From Paratinospora sagittata (lineage: Eukaryota > Streptophyta > Magnoliopsida > Ranunculales > Menispermaceae): a stretch of DNA of 64,000 nucleotides. Below the pieces are notes generated by a model that saw nothing but the letters and a program-made list of their open reading frames with translations, made no database searches and was not told the origin of the DNA. The DNA lies in the NCBI GenBank assembly GCA_035771175.1, contig CM069589.1, positions 28,104,201 to 28,168,200 on the forward strand, written 5' to 3'. Of this stretch, positions 44,486 through 56,114 are shown piece by piece; positions within the stretch are counted from its first letter, which is position 1, and each line of letters opens with the position of its first letter. The translations under genes were made by a program, and so were the position numbers.

Positions 44486-45443
44486 CTTGCTCATGTAGGA
44501 ATGGAAAATATTTCAAAACGTCTAGACTTGACCTTGCTAGAGACATTCCCAAGGGAACATACTCGAAAGATAGAGTTTGTGAACCATGTCAAATGGAGAA
44601 ACAAACAAAATCCTCATTTAAGGGCAAGAAAGAGAATTCAATCTCAAGAGCTCTAGAATCCATATGGATTTGTTCGGCCCCACACAGACACAAAGCTTAA
44701 GTGGCAAATCTTATTGTCTTGTGATTGTTGATGATTTCACTAGATACACATGGGTTTATTTCATTGCTCATAAAAGTGATGTGTATGACGTATTTGTAAA
44801 ATATTGCTCTCAAGTTGAAAATGAAAAGGGATACAAGATCATTGTTATTAGAAGTGATCGGGGTGGGGAGTTTGTAAACAAAAGTTTTGAAGACTTCGGT
44901 AGCAAACAAAGATACACCCATCATCTTTCAACCCCAAGAACTCCTCAACAAAATGGAGTGGTTGAAAGGAAAAACAAATCCCTTCAAGAGATGTGTAGAT
45001 CAATGCTTTGTGAATATGATGTGACAAAATATTTTTGGGTTGAAGCCATTAACACCTCTTGCTATATCATGAATAGAGTGATGGTTAGGAGAAAATTGAA
45101 CAAAACTTCATATGAATTGTGGAAGGGTAGAACTCCTAAGTTTCAACATTTGGGAGTTTTTGGATGTAAATGTTTTATTCTTAATGACAAAGACAACTTA
45201 GATAGGTTTGATCATAAATCAAACTTAGTTATAGTTTTAGGTTATTCTTCTCATAGTAGAGCTTATAGGGTGTTCAACAAAACCTCTAGAACTGTAGAAC
45301 AATCTATTCATGTTAGGTTCAATGAGTCTGATCCTAAAGCAACATTAGAAAATGCAATTGAAAAAGTTAAAGTAGATGAGGATGAAGATGAGGAATTAAT
45401 TAGAAAATCTAAGACTCAAGGAACCAGAGAGCAAAATGTTTAG
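44486..45443 (+). pseudogene. Copia integrase
   Basis: Zinc-finger half CX2C (CEPCQ) without its two His; then, after a frame change near 44664-44690, the catalytic core: DLFGPTQTQSLSGKSYCLVI with VDDFTRYTWVYF, IRSDRGGEFVN, and TPQQNGVVERKNKSLQEM. The D, D, E residues that bind metal for strand transfer are all present. Downstream is the copia GKGCF-like part (YELWKGRTPKFQHLGVFGCK). The frame ends at a TAG at 45441-45443. Confidence 0.9.
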
Positions 45444-46618
45444 CCAGTTGTTGAACCTCCTAAGAACAATAGGCTACTTCTAAATCATCCTAGAGATCAA
45501 ATCATAGGTGATCCAACTGAAGGAGTATCTACTAGAGCATCCCATACTAGAGATCAAGGGCACATAGCTTATGTATCTCAAATAGAGCCAACCAAAGTAG
45601 AAGAAGCTTTGGAAGATGAGAGTTGGACCTTAGCTATACAAGAAGAGTTAGGACACTTCACTAGAAACAAAGTATGGGATCTAGTTCCTAAACCTGGAAA
45701 TCAAGGAGTAATTAGAACCAAATGGGTGTGTAGGAATAAGAAACATGAAAAAGGTGTCATAGTCAGAAAATGGGCAAGATTAGTAGCTCAAGGCTATAAT
45801 CAAGAAAAAGGAATTGACTATGAAGAAGCTTTTTCTCCTGTAGCAAGATTGGGAGCAATTCGATTGTTATTAGCTTATGCGTGCTACAAAGGGTTTCCAT
45901 TGTATCAAATGGATGAAAAGAGTGCATTCCTGTATAGTTTCATCAATGAAGATGTCTATGTTAAACAACCACCAGGTTTTGAGGATTGCATAAACCCGAT
46001 CATGTCTATAGACTTAGGAAAGCTCTGTATGGATTGAAGCAAGCTCCTAGAGCATGGTATGACAAACTTAGCATCTTTTTGCTAGATCATAAGTTCAAGA
46101 AAGGAACATTAGATCCGACCTTGTTCATCAAAATCAAATATAATGATATGTTAGTAGTGCAAATCTATGTTGATGACATTATCTTTGGAGCTCCAAAAAA
46201 GACCTCGTGTGAAGAATTTTCTTTTTTCATGACAAGTGAGTTTTAAATGAGTATGATGGGAAAACTGAACTACTTCCTTGGTTTGCAAATTAAGCAAATG
46301 AAGAACGATACATTCTTGAACCAATTGAAGTATGCAAAGGATATGCTTAAGAAGTTCAAGTTAGAAAACTTGAAATCCATTAATACACCTTGTAGTTCAT
46401 CCATCAAAATGGATAAGGATGAGACAGGCAGATCAATTGATTCTAAGCTATACAGAGGGATGATAGGAAACTTGTTGTATTTAACAGCAAGCAAGTCGGA
46501 TATGATGTTAAGCATATGCCTTTGTGCTCGATTTCAGGCTAACCCTAAGGAATCTCATCTTAAATGTCTAAATTGGATCTTTCGATACATTAGTGGTACA
46601 TTAAACATGGGAATCTGA
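45444..46618 (+). pseudogene. Copia reverse transcriptase
   Basis: A connector (RASHTRDQGHIAYVSQIEP) leads to the RT start (ALEDESWTLAIQEELGHF), NKVWDLVPKP, TKWVCRNK, ARLVAQGYNQEKGIDYEEAF, QMDEKSAFL and YVKQPPGF. A frameshift near 45990 moves into RLRKALYGLKQAPRAWYDKL and IYVDDIIFG (intact YVDD active site). A stop at about 46244 precedes MGKLNYFLGLQIKQ, and another near 46616 ends the segment. The palm motif normally reading QMDVKSAFLNG is altered to QMDEKSAFLYS. Confidence 0.9.
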
Positions 46619-47130
46619 TACACTAGAGGTGAATCATTCGATCTAAAAATTTTTGTTGATTCCAACTATGCCTGAAGTCTTATTGATTGAAAGAGCACCT
46701 GATGATTTTGCCATTTTTTGGGCGATTCACTAATTTCTTGGTTTAGCAAGAAACAAAATTCAGTGGCGTTATCCACGGCTGAGGCTGAGTATGTTGTAGA
46801 CATAAGTTGTTGTGCTCAAGTGTTATACATGAGACAACAACTCTCAGACTATCAGATTCATATTCCATGTGCGAAGATATTTCTTGATAATACTAGTGCT
46901 ATCAATATCTCAAAAATTCTGGTTTTACATTCTAGAACGAAGCACATAGAGATTAGAAATCATTTTCTTCGTGATCATGAGCAAAAAGGTGATGTGAAGT
47001 TGAATCACATAGGTACAATGGATCAATTAGCTGATATTTTCACCAAGCCATTGCCAAAAGATCAATTTGCACATATTCTGCGAGACTTAGGCATGTTTGG
47101 CGAGTCAAGCTTGCCAATTCATGATCATTG
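46619..47130 (+). pseudogene. Copia RNase H
   Basis: After stops near 46672 and 46684 the frame gives WFSKKQNSVALSTAEAEYVV, then DNTSAINISK, HSRTKHIEIRNHFLRD and LADIFTKPLPKDQFAHILRD, the standard end of plant copia RNase H. The STAEAEY Glu and the DN Asp are kept; the N-terminal Asp lies in a damaged segment (FVDSNYA). The open frame reads past the TSD into the solo LTR at 47131, so its last 30 or so residues are LTR-derived. Confidence 0.85.
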
Positions 47131-49085
47131 TGTTGGCCTATATGTGTCCGAGAAGGGGGTGAATTGGACACTTAGCAGATTTTTAACCTTTCTTAAAATG
47201 TTTAAAGTAATGAAAGTAATTTAAACTATGGTAAATCAAACACAATAATAGTAATGAAGACAAGACACACAAGATTTAGAGTGGTTCGGCCTTGCCTACA
47301 TCCACTACCTAACCTCCTCAGTTAGGATTTGTCCAAATTCCACTAAAGATCTTCTTACTGGTGAAGATCAAACCGTTACACCTTCTCAATTTACGGGCTT
47401 GAGAACAACCTTTCTCAACTTCCAGGTGTGAGAAAACCCATTACAAATCGAGCAACACTTGCTCTAAAGCAATGACTAACCAGTCACCAATACTTAGGTA
47501 TAAGATGAGATATGATTCCCTTTACTTAGAATCAAAGTGATACTTACAAAGCTTTAGATTGAACCTTCTGTTACAACAGATTCAACAAAATATTTATGAT
47601 GAAGTGCAGCTGAAAATAGGTTTAAAAAGTTTTCTTCTTCTTCAATGGATTTTTTAAAAGATATGAATGAAGATCAACTAATCCAGAAGACTTAACGTAT
47701 TTCAAAATTGATCGAGAATTTAAAGCAGCAAATAAAAGTATAACTTTGAAGAGTATTTGCACAAGTGAAAACTGTTTAAAGATTTGAAAATAGGTTATCA
47801 GTTTTCTCACTGATTGTGTGTTCAATCTGCTCTAAGGCAGCATATATATAGAGATAGCAATGGCGTAATGGACTTGAACTTTTTAAGTATGATTTTGGCG
47901 CACAAAGCTATTTCAAAACAACAGATACATTCTTTCCCTAAAAGGATTGATTCAGTTTATGCAATTACGGCGACAACACCTGAATCTTCTGATCAATCAT
48001 GAGAACAGAATGTTCAGATAAAGTATTAGAACGTTATGAACAGATTCAAAAAGTTCTGAAAAAGGTTTTAAACAGTTTTGAAAAGTGTATAAGAAAAAGT
48101 ACAAATAGCAGCTTTATGACGGTGTTGGATTAGCATCCTGATTTTTCAATCAGCGTTCTAACGCGTAAAGCCAACTTTGTCGTTTTGTTCCTTGAGGGCG
48201 CTTATGGACTACAAGCGTCCTGCTGAACTGTGAAGCAAGGGCGCTACTGGAACGTAAGCATCCTGACTTACTTAACATTTAAAATCGAACAAAGCTGTGA
48301 GGGCGCTATTTGAAGATAAGCGTCCTGACTAGTTTTTGAAAGACTTTAAAATCACAATGGCGCTACTAATGATGTAAGCGTCCCAACATTCAAAGCACGA
48401 AAACATAAAGGCACTACTAAAGACATAAGTGTCCTGATGTTTAAAATGATCAACGAGCTTATTTTCAATCAGCGTCCTGATAAGTTCCTTGGTTGATTCA
48501 ATGAGGGTGCTACTCACAAAGTAAGCGTCCTGATAGATATAAACTTTTCAACCTTGAACATTATCAACGTCGTAATGTATCATCAACATTCTGACTTACT
48601 AAGTCTAGGAGGGCGCTGCTGAGATATTAGCGTCCTGATAAACACATTAGCATCCTGATGAACACTATAAAACAATTTTGATATTTTTCAACTTTTAAAG
48701 CTTGATAAATCAGGATTAAAATCTCAGTATGTTTGAATCAAATCTATTATAGAAAGTTCATTGTAAGTGATCGAAAAATACTTCGAAATCAAATCGACTA
48801 AACTATGCAATCATGCATATTGCTTAATCATATGATAAAAGAGGTTCTACAACCTAAACACAATCTAATAGCACACATATATGACTTCGAACGATCATGG
48901 TCTTCAAATTGATCTTGATAGCTCTTTCACCATGCATTATCGATTCTTCGGGTGAACTTTCATGTAAGATTAGATGTGCAATGCATATAGTATTATCATA
49001 ATCAAAATGTAGTTTCTAATAATCAAAACATCTTTCTTATAAGGGACATATTCTCGTAAGGGACATGAGGATAATTGGTTCAATA
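47131..49085 (-). mobile_element. Ty1/copia solo LTR, family C2, TSD CATTG
   Basis: Perfect CATTG at 47126-47130 and 49086-49090. Sense minus: TATTGAACC (first dinucleotide TA from TG) to ATAGGCCAACA. Array 48660 down to 48120, palindromes 48015-48008, TATA 47851-47843, AGTGG...CCACT block 47306-47280. Confidence 0.9.
48120..48660 (-). repeat. GAGGGCGCTA / AGCGTCCTGA hairpin array (C2 LTR)
   Basis: About eight paired units, for example near 48194, 48238, 48299, 48354, 48411, 48503 and 48609. The unit near 48503 can form an 11-bp stem: AGGGTGCT-ACT with AGT-A-AGCGTCCT, one bulged A, five-base loop. Confidence 0.8.
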
Positions 49086-49090
49086 CATTG

Positions 49091-49800
49091 ATGTCTGGTC
49101 TTGACTTGACATCAATTAATCATTAATGAGAAAATGAGATAAATCGAAATATTTAGAGAAATTCTGCAATTTTTCTCAAAAATTTGAGTTTCTGGAAAAA
49201 TTACCAGAAAAATGTTTCTTAGAATAGAAACGTGTTTCCTTTAGCCAGAACCTCAATCCTCTACGTTTTGCCAAATTGGGCAGGAACACGTTTCTCCTTG
49301 AGAAACGCGCTTCTGCTAGCCCGCAGCAAACTTCCCAAGTTTTGCATTTTTTTTTTGCAAAATCGCATTTCTCATAAAAGAAACGTGTTTCCTTTGGTCG
49401 AGACAGAATACAAATATTTTGTTCTGGGCATCCTACTCTCCCATCTCCATCGCGTCCCCAACCCTCTTTTTTTATGTTTTAAAATGGGGGGAGAATATTT
49501 ATGTCAGAGATAGGCCACATAGTTAGGGGGAGCATAACTTTAGGAGGAGCTTAAGCCCATGAATGCTTCCTGATTCACCCTAACACTTTACTCTGATACT
49601 TTTTATTTTGACTATTTATGGTTGTATGACTTTATATGTTTTTATATGACATGATGTTTTTTGACTTATATTATATGGTTAAATTCTTTGATGATCATCA
49701 TACTTATTCTTGCTCACACTGCATTCAAATAAACATCATGTTATCTTGCTTCAATTAGGCCAATAGTGAGTTTGATTGAAATCATCAAAAAATGGGAGAT
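49091..49800 (+). other. Copia 3' non-coding tail and polypurine tract
   Basis: No gene. GAAACGTGTTTCC / GAAACGCGCTTC words recur at 49220-49395, the same motif as in the 3' LTR. The polypurine tract AAAAAATGGGAGAT at 49787-49800 abuts the LTR. The short frame at 49232-49513 has no family signature. Confidence 0.7.
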
Positions 49801-50264
49801 TGTTGATATAATGACCCTCACCCTTCAGTGTTTTGATCATAACAATCAACATCCCTTTATGACACTAATCATTTTGACTGAGTTGATACAACTTATATTG
49901 ATCAAATCATAAAAAGTCAACAAAAAAGTCAAAGTCAAAACTTAAAGAATCGAAAAATCGAACGATCAAGATCACATCAATGTGATTTAGTTGCTTAGAT
50001 TCTCTAGTGTTGTAGAATACTCCTTAAATTAATAAGCCAATCACTTGCATGCATGCATCGGTTTTTTAAATAATAAGTTTTTGAATAATCAAACTTGCTT
50101 TCAATGTAGTCAAACTTTTGACTTTCATCAAATTTGATTTAAACACTTGCATGAACTTCACTTTGATCATAATTCAATGTTTTCAAGTGTATTTGAACTT
50201 AATTTTTCAAGAAATCATATTATGGACTTAGAAAAATGCTGAAAAATCAAAAACCTGTTTATGT

Positions 50265-50555
50265 GAAAACAGAAACACGTTGTCTAAACTTTTCAGAATG
50301 ATGAAAATCTATTGATGGACATAGAAACGCACTTCTTAAAGTTTTCAAAAATCGGTGCCCTTTGGAATTGCACATAAACGTGTTTTCCTCATTAGCAACG
50401 TGTTTCCTGCTTTTTTGGGCATTTCTGAAAATTCACACAGGAATGCATTTCCTCCAAGAGAAACACACTTTGTAGTGAATTCCCAAGAGCAATTTTAAGG
50501 CATCAAATGAACAGAAACGAGGTTCCTTCTAAAGGAACGCGTTTCCTACTTTTTC
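50265..50555 (+). repeat. GAAACGCGTTTCC motif array upstream of TATA
   Basis: Words: AGAAACACGTTG, AGAAACGCACTTC, ATAAACGTGTTTTCC, CAACGTGTTTCC, GAATGCATTTCC, AGAAACACACTT, GAAACGAGGTTCC and GGAACGCGTTTCC. Self-complementary around CG; directly followed by the TATA box. Confidence 0.7.
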
Positions 50556-51011
50556 AATGGCTAAAATTTTATAAATACATGTCTTTGCTCATTTGAAGCA
50601 ACTTTTGAAAAATCAAACACCTATTGAGCTTTTGAGTGTTGTCCAAGTTTTCAAATCAAGCAAGTGAGTGTGCTAAGTTTTCCAAGTTCACTTGTGTTTT
50701 TGAGAGAGATCAAAAGAGTTCTACATCTTGCAAGTTTTTCTCTCCAATCTTTTGTTGGAAATCTCTTTGCTCATACCTATTTCTTTGAGAGATCATTTTT
50801 AAGAGATTCCAAAGTTCCAAAGGTCTTAAAGTTGTGCACTTCATCTACATCAATTATCAAGATTTCAGCAAAGGAACCTCCATTAGAGCTTGTACTTCAT
50901 TTTCTTCATCATTGGCTTATTATTCAAAGAAGGCATTCATTTCTAATTTGTAAGCTTCACTTTATACTTTTGTAAAATTGGAAGTGTACATTGGCTAGGT
51001 TGCCAATTGGG

Positions 51012-51189
51012 GAAGATTCCATATAGGAAATCTTCAAGGTCTTGTACAGGTTGGATTCACAAACGCAAGTGAATCAAGATGTAACGGTTGGATTCATTCC
51101 CGTAAATTGAATCAAGTGTAACGGTAGGATTCGCACTCGCAAGTGAATCAAGTGTAACGGTTTGATCCACACCCGATTACTTGGATCAA
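51012..51189 (+). repeat. Serial hairpins in R/U5
   Basis: Stems: GAAGATT/AATCTTC (51012/51029), GGATTCAC/GTGAATC (51053/51069), GATTCA/TGAATC (51091/51108), GATTCGC/GTGAATC with one wobble (51128/51143) and TTGATCCA/TGGATCAA (51162/51182). Loops are AAACGCAA, TTCCCGTAAAT, ACTCGCAA and CACCCGATTACT. A linker GTAACGGTTTGATT-like recurs between units. Confidence 0.75.
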
Positions 51190-51542
51190 GTTAGTGAGTT
51201 TGGAAAATCGTACTCAGGGAGATTAGGTAATGGAGGTAAGCGTTTGGTGTCGAACCACTATAAATCTTTGTGTCTATTATTTATTTCTTGCACTTTTAAT
51301 TTGTGTTTTTATCTTTCCAATTTGTGTTGTTTAAGGTTTTGGAAAATCTGCTATAGACCAATTCATCCCCCCCCCTTCTTGGACTATTATTTGGGCCAAC
51401 ACTAAGAAAACCAGAAAATTGATTAATACCAATCATATTACATACATAAACATTTAAAATTGATATGGAGTTTGATAATCTGCGCATCATCGTTATCAGT
51501 GTGTCGGCTTGACCCTTGAGTGGAAGCTTGAAATTTAGGATT

Positions 51543-52028
51543 TCAGGTTATTGGGTGTGAAATTAAGTGTAACCAATCCAAATATCCTAGTACTACGTCC
51601 CATGGATTACATACTACTTGCCCACGTGCTTGGCTTGATCATAACAAATGGTAGTCCCAATATTGCCACATTTGATCAATGAACATATAATGAACCACGT
51701 AGTTACGCGCCTTAGCACCCCTCTCAGCTTGAACTGGGCGGATAGGATCACGTGGGATCAGTTGTACAAATCCAAGTTGATGAAGAAACCTATCAGGTTG
51801 ATAAAGCACACACATCAAAACACTTAAAGCATGAGGTGTAAAATGTCCCTTAATGTAGAGGATTTAAGTCCCTACAATCTGTATAAGGGTCTCATATAAC
51901 CTAAACAAAATAATATACAACCATTTCAAATATAAGTAAGATTTTTATATATAATATTTAATTTAAACAATTAACACTTACCTGGTTCGGTTAGCCTCAC
52001 GCAGTATTTCTAGATACTCTTGCCGTAA
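51543..52028 (-). pseudogene. PMD C-terminal exons
   Basis: 52028-51982 encodes LRQEYLEILREANRTR, ending at a GTAAGT donor. About 51860-51543 encodes HALSVLMCVLYQPDRFLHQL, then GFVQLIPRDPIRPV, a basic stretch and MWQYWDYHLL, with one stop before the final segment. This resembles the PMD C-terminal part with its PDRVLRQFG signature. The acceptor of the last exon is uncertain. Confidence 0.7.
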
Positions 52029-52379
52029 TGTAATACCCCAAAAATTTTAAGGGTATTTATGTAATTTACCTTTAGGGGTATTTTCATAATTTTACACATC
52101 TGATTGAAATGGACTCATGCGCGGCATGCGTTACATTCGAAATGTTATAAAATATATCTAGAAAAGAATCGTGTCAAGAATGAGCGAAAACAAATCTTCG
52201 ACGAGGTCGAACATGCACAACAACAATATCAACGTATTTTAGCTAAATTGAATGAAAACTTAATCAATCGATCTCGTTTTCAAAATCTAACTCCACAGAT
52301 GAGTTCCGAACGCAGAAAAACCCTTAGGGGCCCAGTCATGTGATTTTTGGACGTGAAATTAAAATAATGGTATAACCAC

Positions 52380-52415
52380 GTGTGTGTGTGTGTGTGTCGC
52401 CACGTTCATACATGC

Positions 52416-52443
<28 letters not shown>
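52380..52443. repeat. (TG)n and (TA)n microsatellites
   Basis: TG run at 52380-52397 and TA run at about 52417-52443, within the LTR at 52029-57601. Confidence 0.9.
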
Positions 52444-52447
<4 letters not shown>

Positions 52448-53338
52448 ATGCTCATGCTATGCATGAAACAACAATCAGCCTTCCCTTCCTTTTATTTTCT
52501 TTCAATTTCAGCATTATTCTCACATCCCTCTTAGGAATCAATTACAAATCACATGCAAGTTTCCAATACATAAATTCTGGCAAGTTTCCAATACTATTCA
52601 CCTTCCTTTTATGGAAACGGACTCATGAAAAACCCTATATATATATATAATGTTTATTAATCCTCCTCAGCCGCCTCTCCTAATCTACAACCTCCTCTCT
52701 CTCAAATTAAGGCGTAAGCAACGACACCGCGGGAGAATAGCGGGGGCGCTAAAGAACCAACAGTGAGCATCTTCTCTTCTCCTTCCCTTTTTCTTTTCTT
52801 TTCTTTTGTTGTTCTTCTATGCTCCGTTTTGTGTTAACATAGCAGTAGCAGTAACAACATCAGCAATGGAGGTTGCTCTTGCCATCATGCCCCACCATCA
52901 TTTTTCTCTTCTCTCCCTCTCTCTTCCCTGTTCTGCTCCGCCCTCCCCTGTATACCACCACCACCACCACTGTGGATTTGGTGGAAGAATAAAAGTGGCG
53001 GTGGGGCCAATACCACCACTGCCACCCCCAGTTCACTCTCTCTTCTTTCTTTCTTCCTTCTCTTCTTCTTTCCACTTCTTCCCACCCTGCTTTGTGTTGC
53101 GGTGCTGCACACCGCCGCCACCACCTCCGATTTCTTAACAGACCGCCATCTTTGTTTAAAAACCCGTAGTACATAAAATCCTTACGAAGCACCACACATC
53201 ACCTTATCAATGCCACCTGCTCCATAATTTTATATTGAACACCCTACATCGCTCTAGCCACGCAATCTTAGACTTTCAACGCTCCACTGCCTAGTGACCC
53301 TTATATGCGACTGATACCTCAATGCTTTTCATACTTGC

Positions 53339-56114
53339 TATGGCGACCCTGAACCAAGGACCACCAACCCCGCAAGGAATGGCGTGCAAAATGCCAGGGT
53401 GGGACGCCCGGCGTAGGCATCTCCAACCACTCCTCAACCCCCATGAAGTGGTTGAGACCCTACGAGCTTTATCCCAAACAACGACATAATATAAAAATGT
53501 ACTAAACAAAACTACCAACCGTATTAATCATCCAAGACAAGATATACTCCATAAAAATGAATCATAATTAAAACCATAAGCCCTACAGTCCATCAAGATG
53601 GACATACACATAAAGTCCAAAACTATGGGTACAAAAAAAACCGTCATATGCCCACATGGTCTATCTAACAAGTCCCAACTCACCCATACTACAATGTGGT
53701 AAGTGTTAGAATTATATAGTCCAAAATATAATACATCATAATTTAAAACACAATTCAATCAAAATGCCTCTCAACTCATATTGAGGCCTTGGATTCTCTC
53801 GCCGGCAAGGCCCTCAAGATATGACTACTCCTTTGCCCCTATTCAGGACAAAAGGACCTGAAAGAGGAAAATGAAGGTGAGCCAACGGTGCCCAGTGAAT
53901 AGAATTCAAATATGCTATCAATAAATATCATGTATGCATGTCAATGTGTAGCATGATTAAAAGCTCATAACATATAGATATCAAGCATTTATAATAAGTT
54001 CGATGCAAGTAAAAGCTTATCAATTTGAATCCACATTCCACGTGCATTGGGGTTACTAGTGCACGTCTATTTCACCGTACCGTTCTCATCCCCAAATATT
54101 TCCTTTGTAAAACCCTCCTATGACAAGGTTAAGTCTCCCTATTAGCCAGATAGATGGGCCCAACTAAAGTCATAAGGTTTTCTCAAATCAATGCATCATT
54201 CAAAACATTATGACACATTCATGCTTTCAACATACAATATATATAAGTGATATGATGACATAAACGATATAATCATAAATGAAGTCTACTCACAACCAAG
54301 ACTCGTGAAAGTATCTAACCACACACGGCCACCAAATCGAATCAACCCAATCAAGATCCTGAAACATTCATCAATATCCTACCATACATCAATTTCTATG
54401 CTCAATCACACAGACATTACACATCAACCCTAAATCAGCCCACATATAGACAATAGGCCTAAATCCCATCTAATCCCATCATTCAACTCAAATCACATGA
54501 CTTAGGCCTCTAATGCATAGTTCTCATTCATAAACCATTCAATTAATTAAAAATATTGATTTTCAATTCCTTAAGCATAAACATGCCCAAATTGGGTCAT
54601 TTGATCACAAATAGGCCTAACCCATGATATGGTCACAACCACCAAATAAGTAGCATAATCAACCCTAATCATGCTTAATTAGACATAAATTGCATCAATT
54701 CAATGATTCTAGGCCAAAAGCATTAAAAGCCCTAAAATATGAAATTTTCCATACTTAGGTCATATTGCCTATTTACACTAGGTCACCATGTTCAACCATG
54801 TATTTCACTGATTTTGCATCATGGGTTCATCAACAATGGCAACTAGGTCAACATAGTTGACATGCAAGCTATTTGGAAAGGTCTAAGTTCATATTCTAAA
54901 TTTAGGTCTAATACAAACAACCCTACAAATTTTCCATTTAATATTCTGTTCAGATGTATCAAGCTGCCAACAGAAATATTTAATCACAAAATCAACCGTA
55001 CAGATTGAATTATGTTAAGAGTCAAACCTTTTGTCCAAAACTCAGCGCAATCCAACGGTGGACCGAAAAGATAAGTATCTTTGATGAACAAGTCTCTAAT
55101 CAGACAATTTCTCCTTTCCTGCTGTAAATACTTGAACTCAGATGACTATATCACACAAAATACTTGATCCACTAACATCTCAACCGATCATAATGTAGAA
55201 AGATCAGTTTTGAACCACCTTCTCAAATATTATATCCATCCAACGGTAGATTTAGGAGATCTGTTAGTTTGATCTAAACTGCGTGAGAAATCCAGACTTT
55301 CCGACTAGCTTTGTTTGGGAGGTTATATCTTTCAAAAGAAAACTCCAATCAAGATCTCCACCGACCAGAATGAATAACCATAAGATACAAACTTTCTGAC
55401 AAGTTTTGAGCTCAATCTGACCATATAGCACCAAGATCCAGATTTTTGATGAAAACATTGTTGAGACTTCCCTCAAAGCAACTTCCTCTTTCTTTCTCTT
55501 CTTCTTTCCTTTTTCTTCTTTTTTCCTTTCCCTCCACTCATCTCACTCTCTAGGACTTCCTTGGAGAAGAGAAGTAGGGCATGGGACACTTGTCCACTCT
55601 CATGCACTAACTTTACATGTGTTGGAGAGGAGAAATGGGGCATGGGACACTTGTCTATTTTCATGCACCAACTTGACATGTGTTGGAGAAGAGAAATGGG
55701 GCATGGGACACTTGTCCATTCTCATGCACCAAGTTGACATGTGTTGGTCTCATACTACTCATACCAACCACATGTACTTTAACCAATCTCATGTTTCCAT
55801 GTATTTTAATGTCCTATCCATTTAATACACTAAATTTTCATTTTCATTTATCCTTTTTTTCAATCAATCATAACCCATATCAATTCATGGTTTAATGGGT
55901 CCATGCATAAATAATAAAACATGCATTATACTTTAATTTAACATGACCTATATACAATTTATAATGCACATATTTATATACATTATCAAGCATCAAATAT
56001 ACAAACATTAAACAACCATCAAACAAACACCAAACATATCAAGGCAAACACATAGAGTTTGGGCAAAATATAATTGAGTAATGGGCAAGTTGAAATAATT
56101 TTTGGGACGCCACA
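53339..56114 (-). mobile_element. Gypsy solo LTR nested in the previous LTR, TSD CTTGC
   Basis: Perfect CTTGC at 53334-53338 and 56115-56119. Sense minus: TGTGGCGTCCC at the start, GGTCGCCATA at the end. 2776 bases with no coding or primer site. It carries a 61-base minisatellite (55561-55743). Confidence 0.85.
55561..55743 (-). repeat. 61-base minisatellite, three units
   Basis: Three adjacent 61-base units starting at 55561, 55622 and 55683, each TTGGAGA.. to ..ACATGTG and containing GGGCATGGGACACTTGTC, with a few substitutions, then a partial fourth (TTGG). Located in the first 555 bases (U3 side) of the minus-strand LTR. Confidence 0.9.

Larger units (their letters stand above)
44486..51401 (+). 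mobile_element. Ty1/copia element (Sirevirus-like), 5' part lost, split by a solo LTR
   Basis: From the end of the gypsy LTR: partial integrase zinc finger (CEPCQMEKQTKSSFKGK), integrase, reverse transcriptase, RNase H, non-coding tail, polypurine tract (49787-49800) and 3' LTR (49801-51401). No gag, protease or 5' LTR here. SKLYRGMIGNLLYLTASKSD and CLCARFQANPKESHLK are typical of the Sirevirus/Maximus branch. The solo LTR 47131-49085 falls just after RNase H. The base after the 3' LTR starts CTAAG, with no partner seen. Confidence 0.85.
49801..51401 (+). repeat. Copia 3' LTR
   Basis: 1601 bases, TGTTGATATAATGACCCTC to TTTGGGCCAACA. Motif array 50265-50555, TATA TTTATAAATAC near 50568, hairpins 51012-51189, AGTGG-like/CCACT block near 51229-51262, then CCAATTCATCCCC. 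It confirms the sense orientation used for the solo LTRs. Confidence 0.9.

Noticed and set aside
49232..49513. 93-residue plus frame after the copia pol
   Set aside because: It lies in the non-coding copia tail, spans the GAAACGTGTTTCC words, and has no domain signature.
52806..53195. Proline/histidine-rich plus frame and overlapping minus frames
   Set aside because: They overlap on opposite strands within a gypsy solo LTR, derive from CCA/TCT low-complexity runs and match no family I know.
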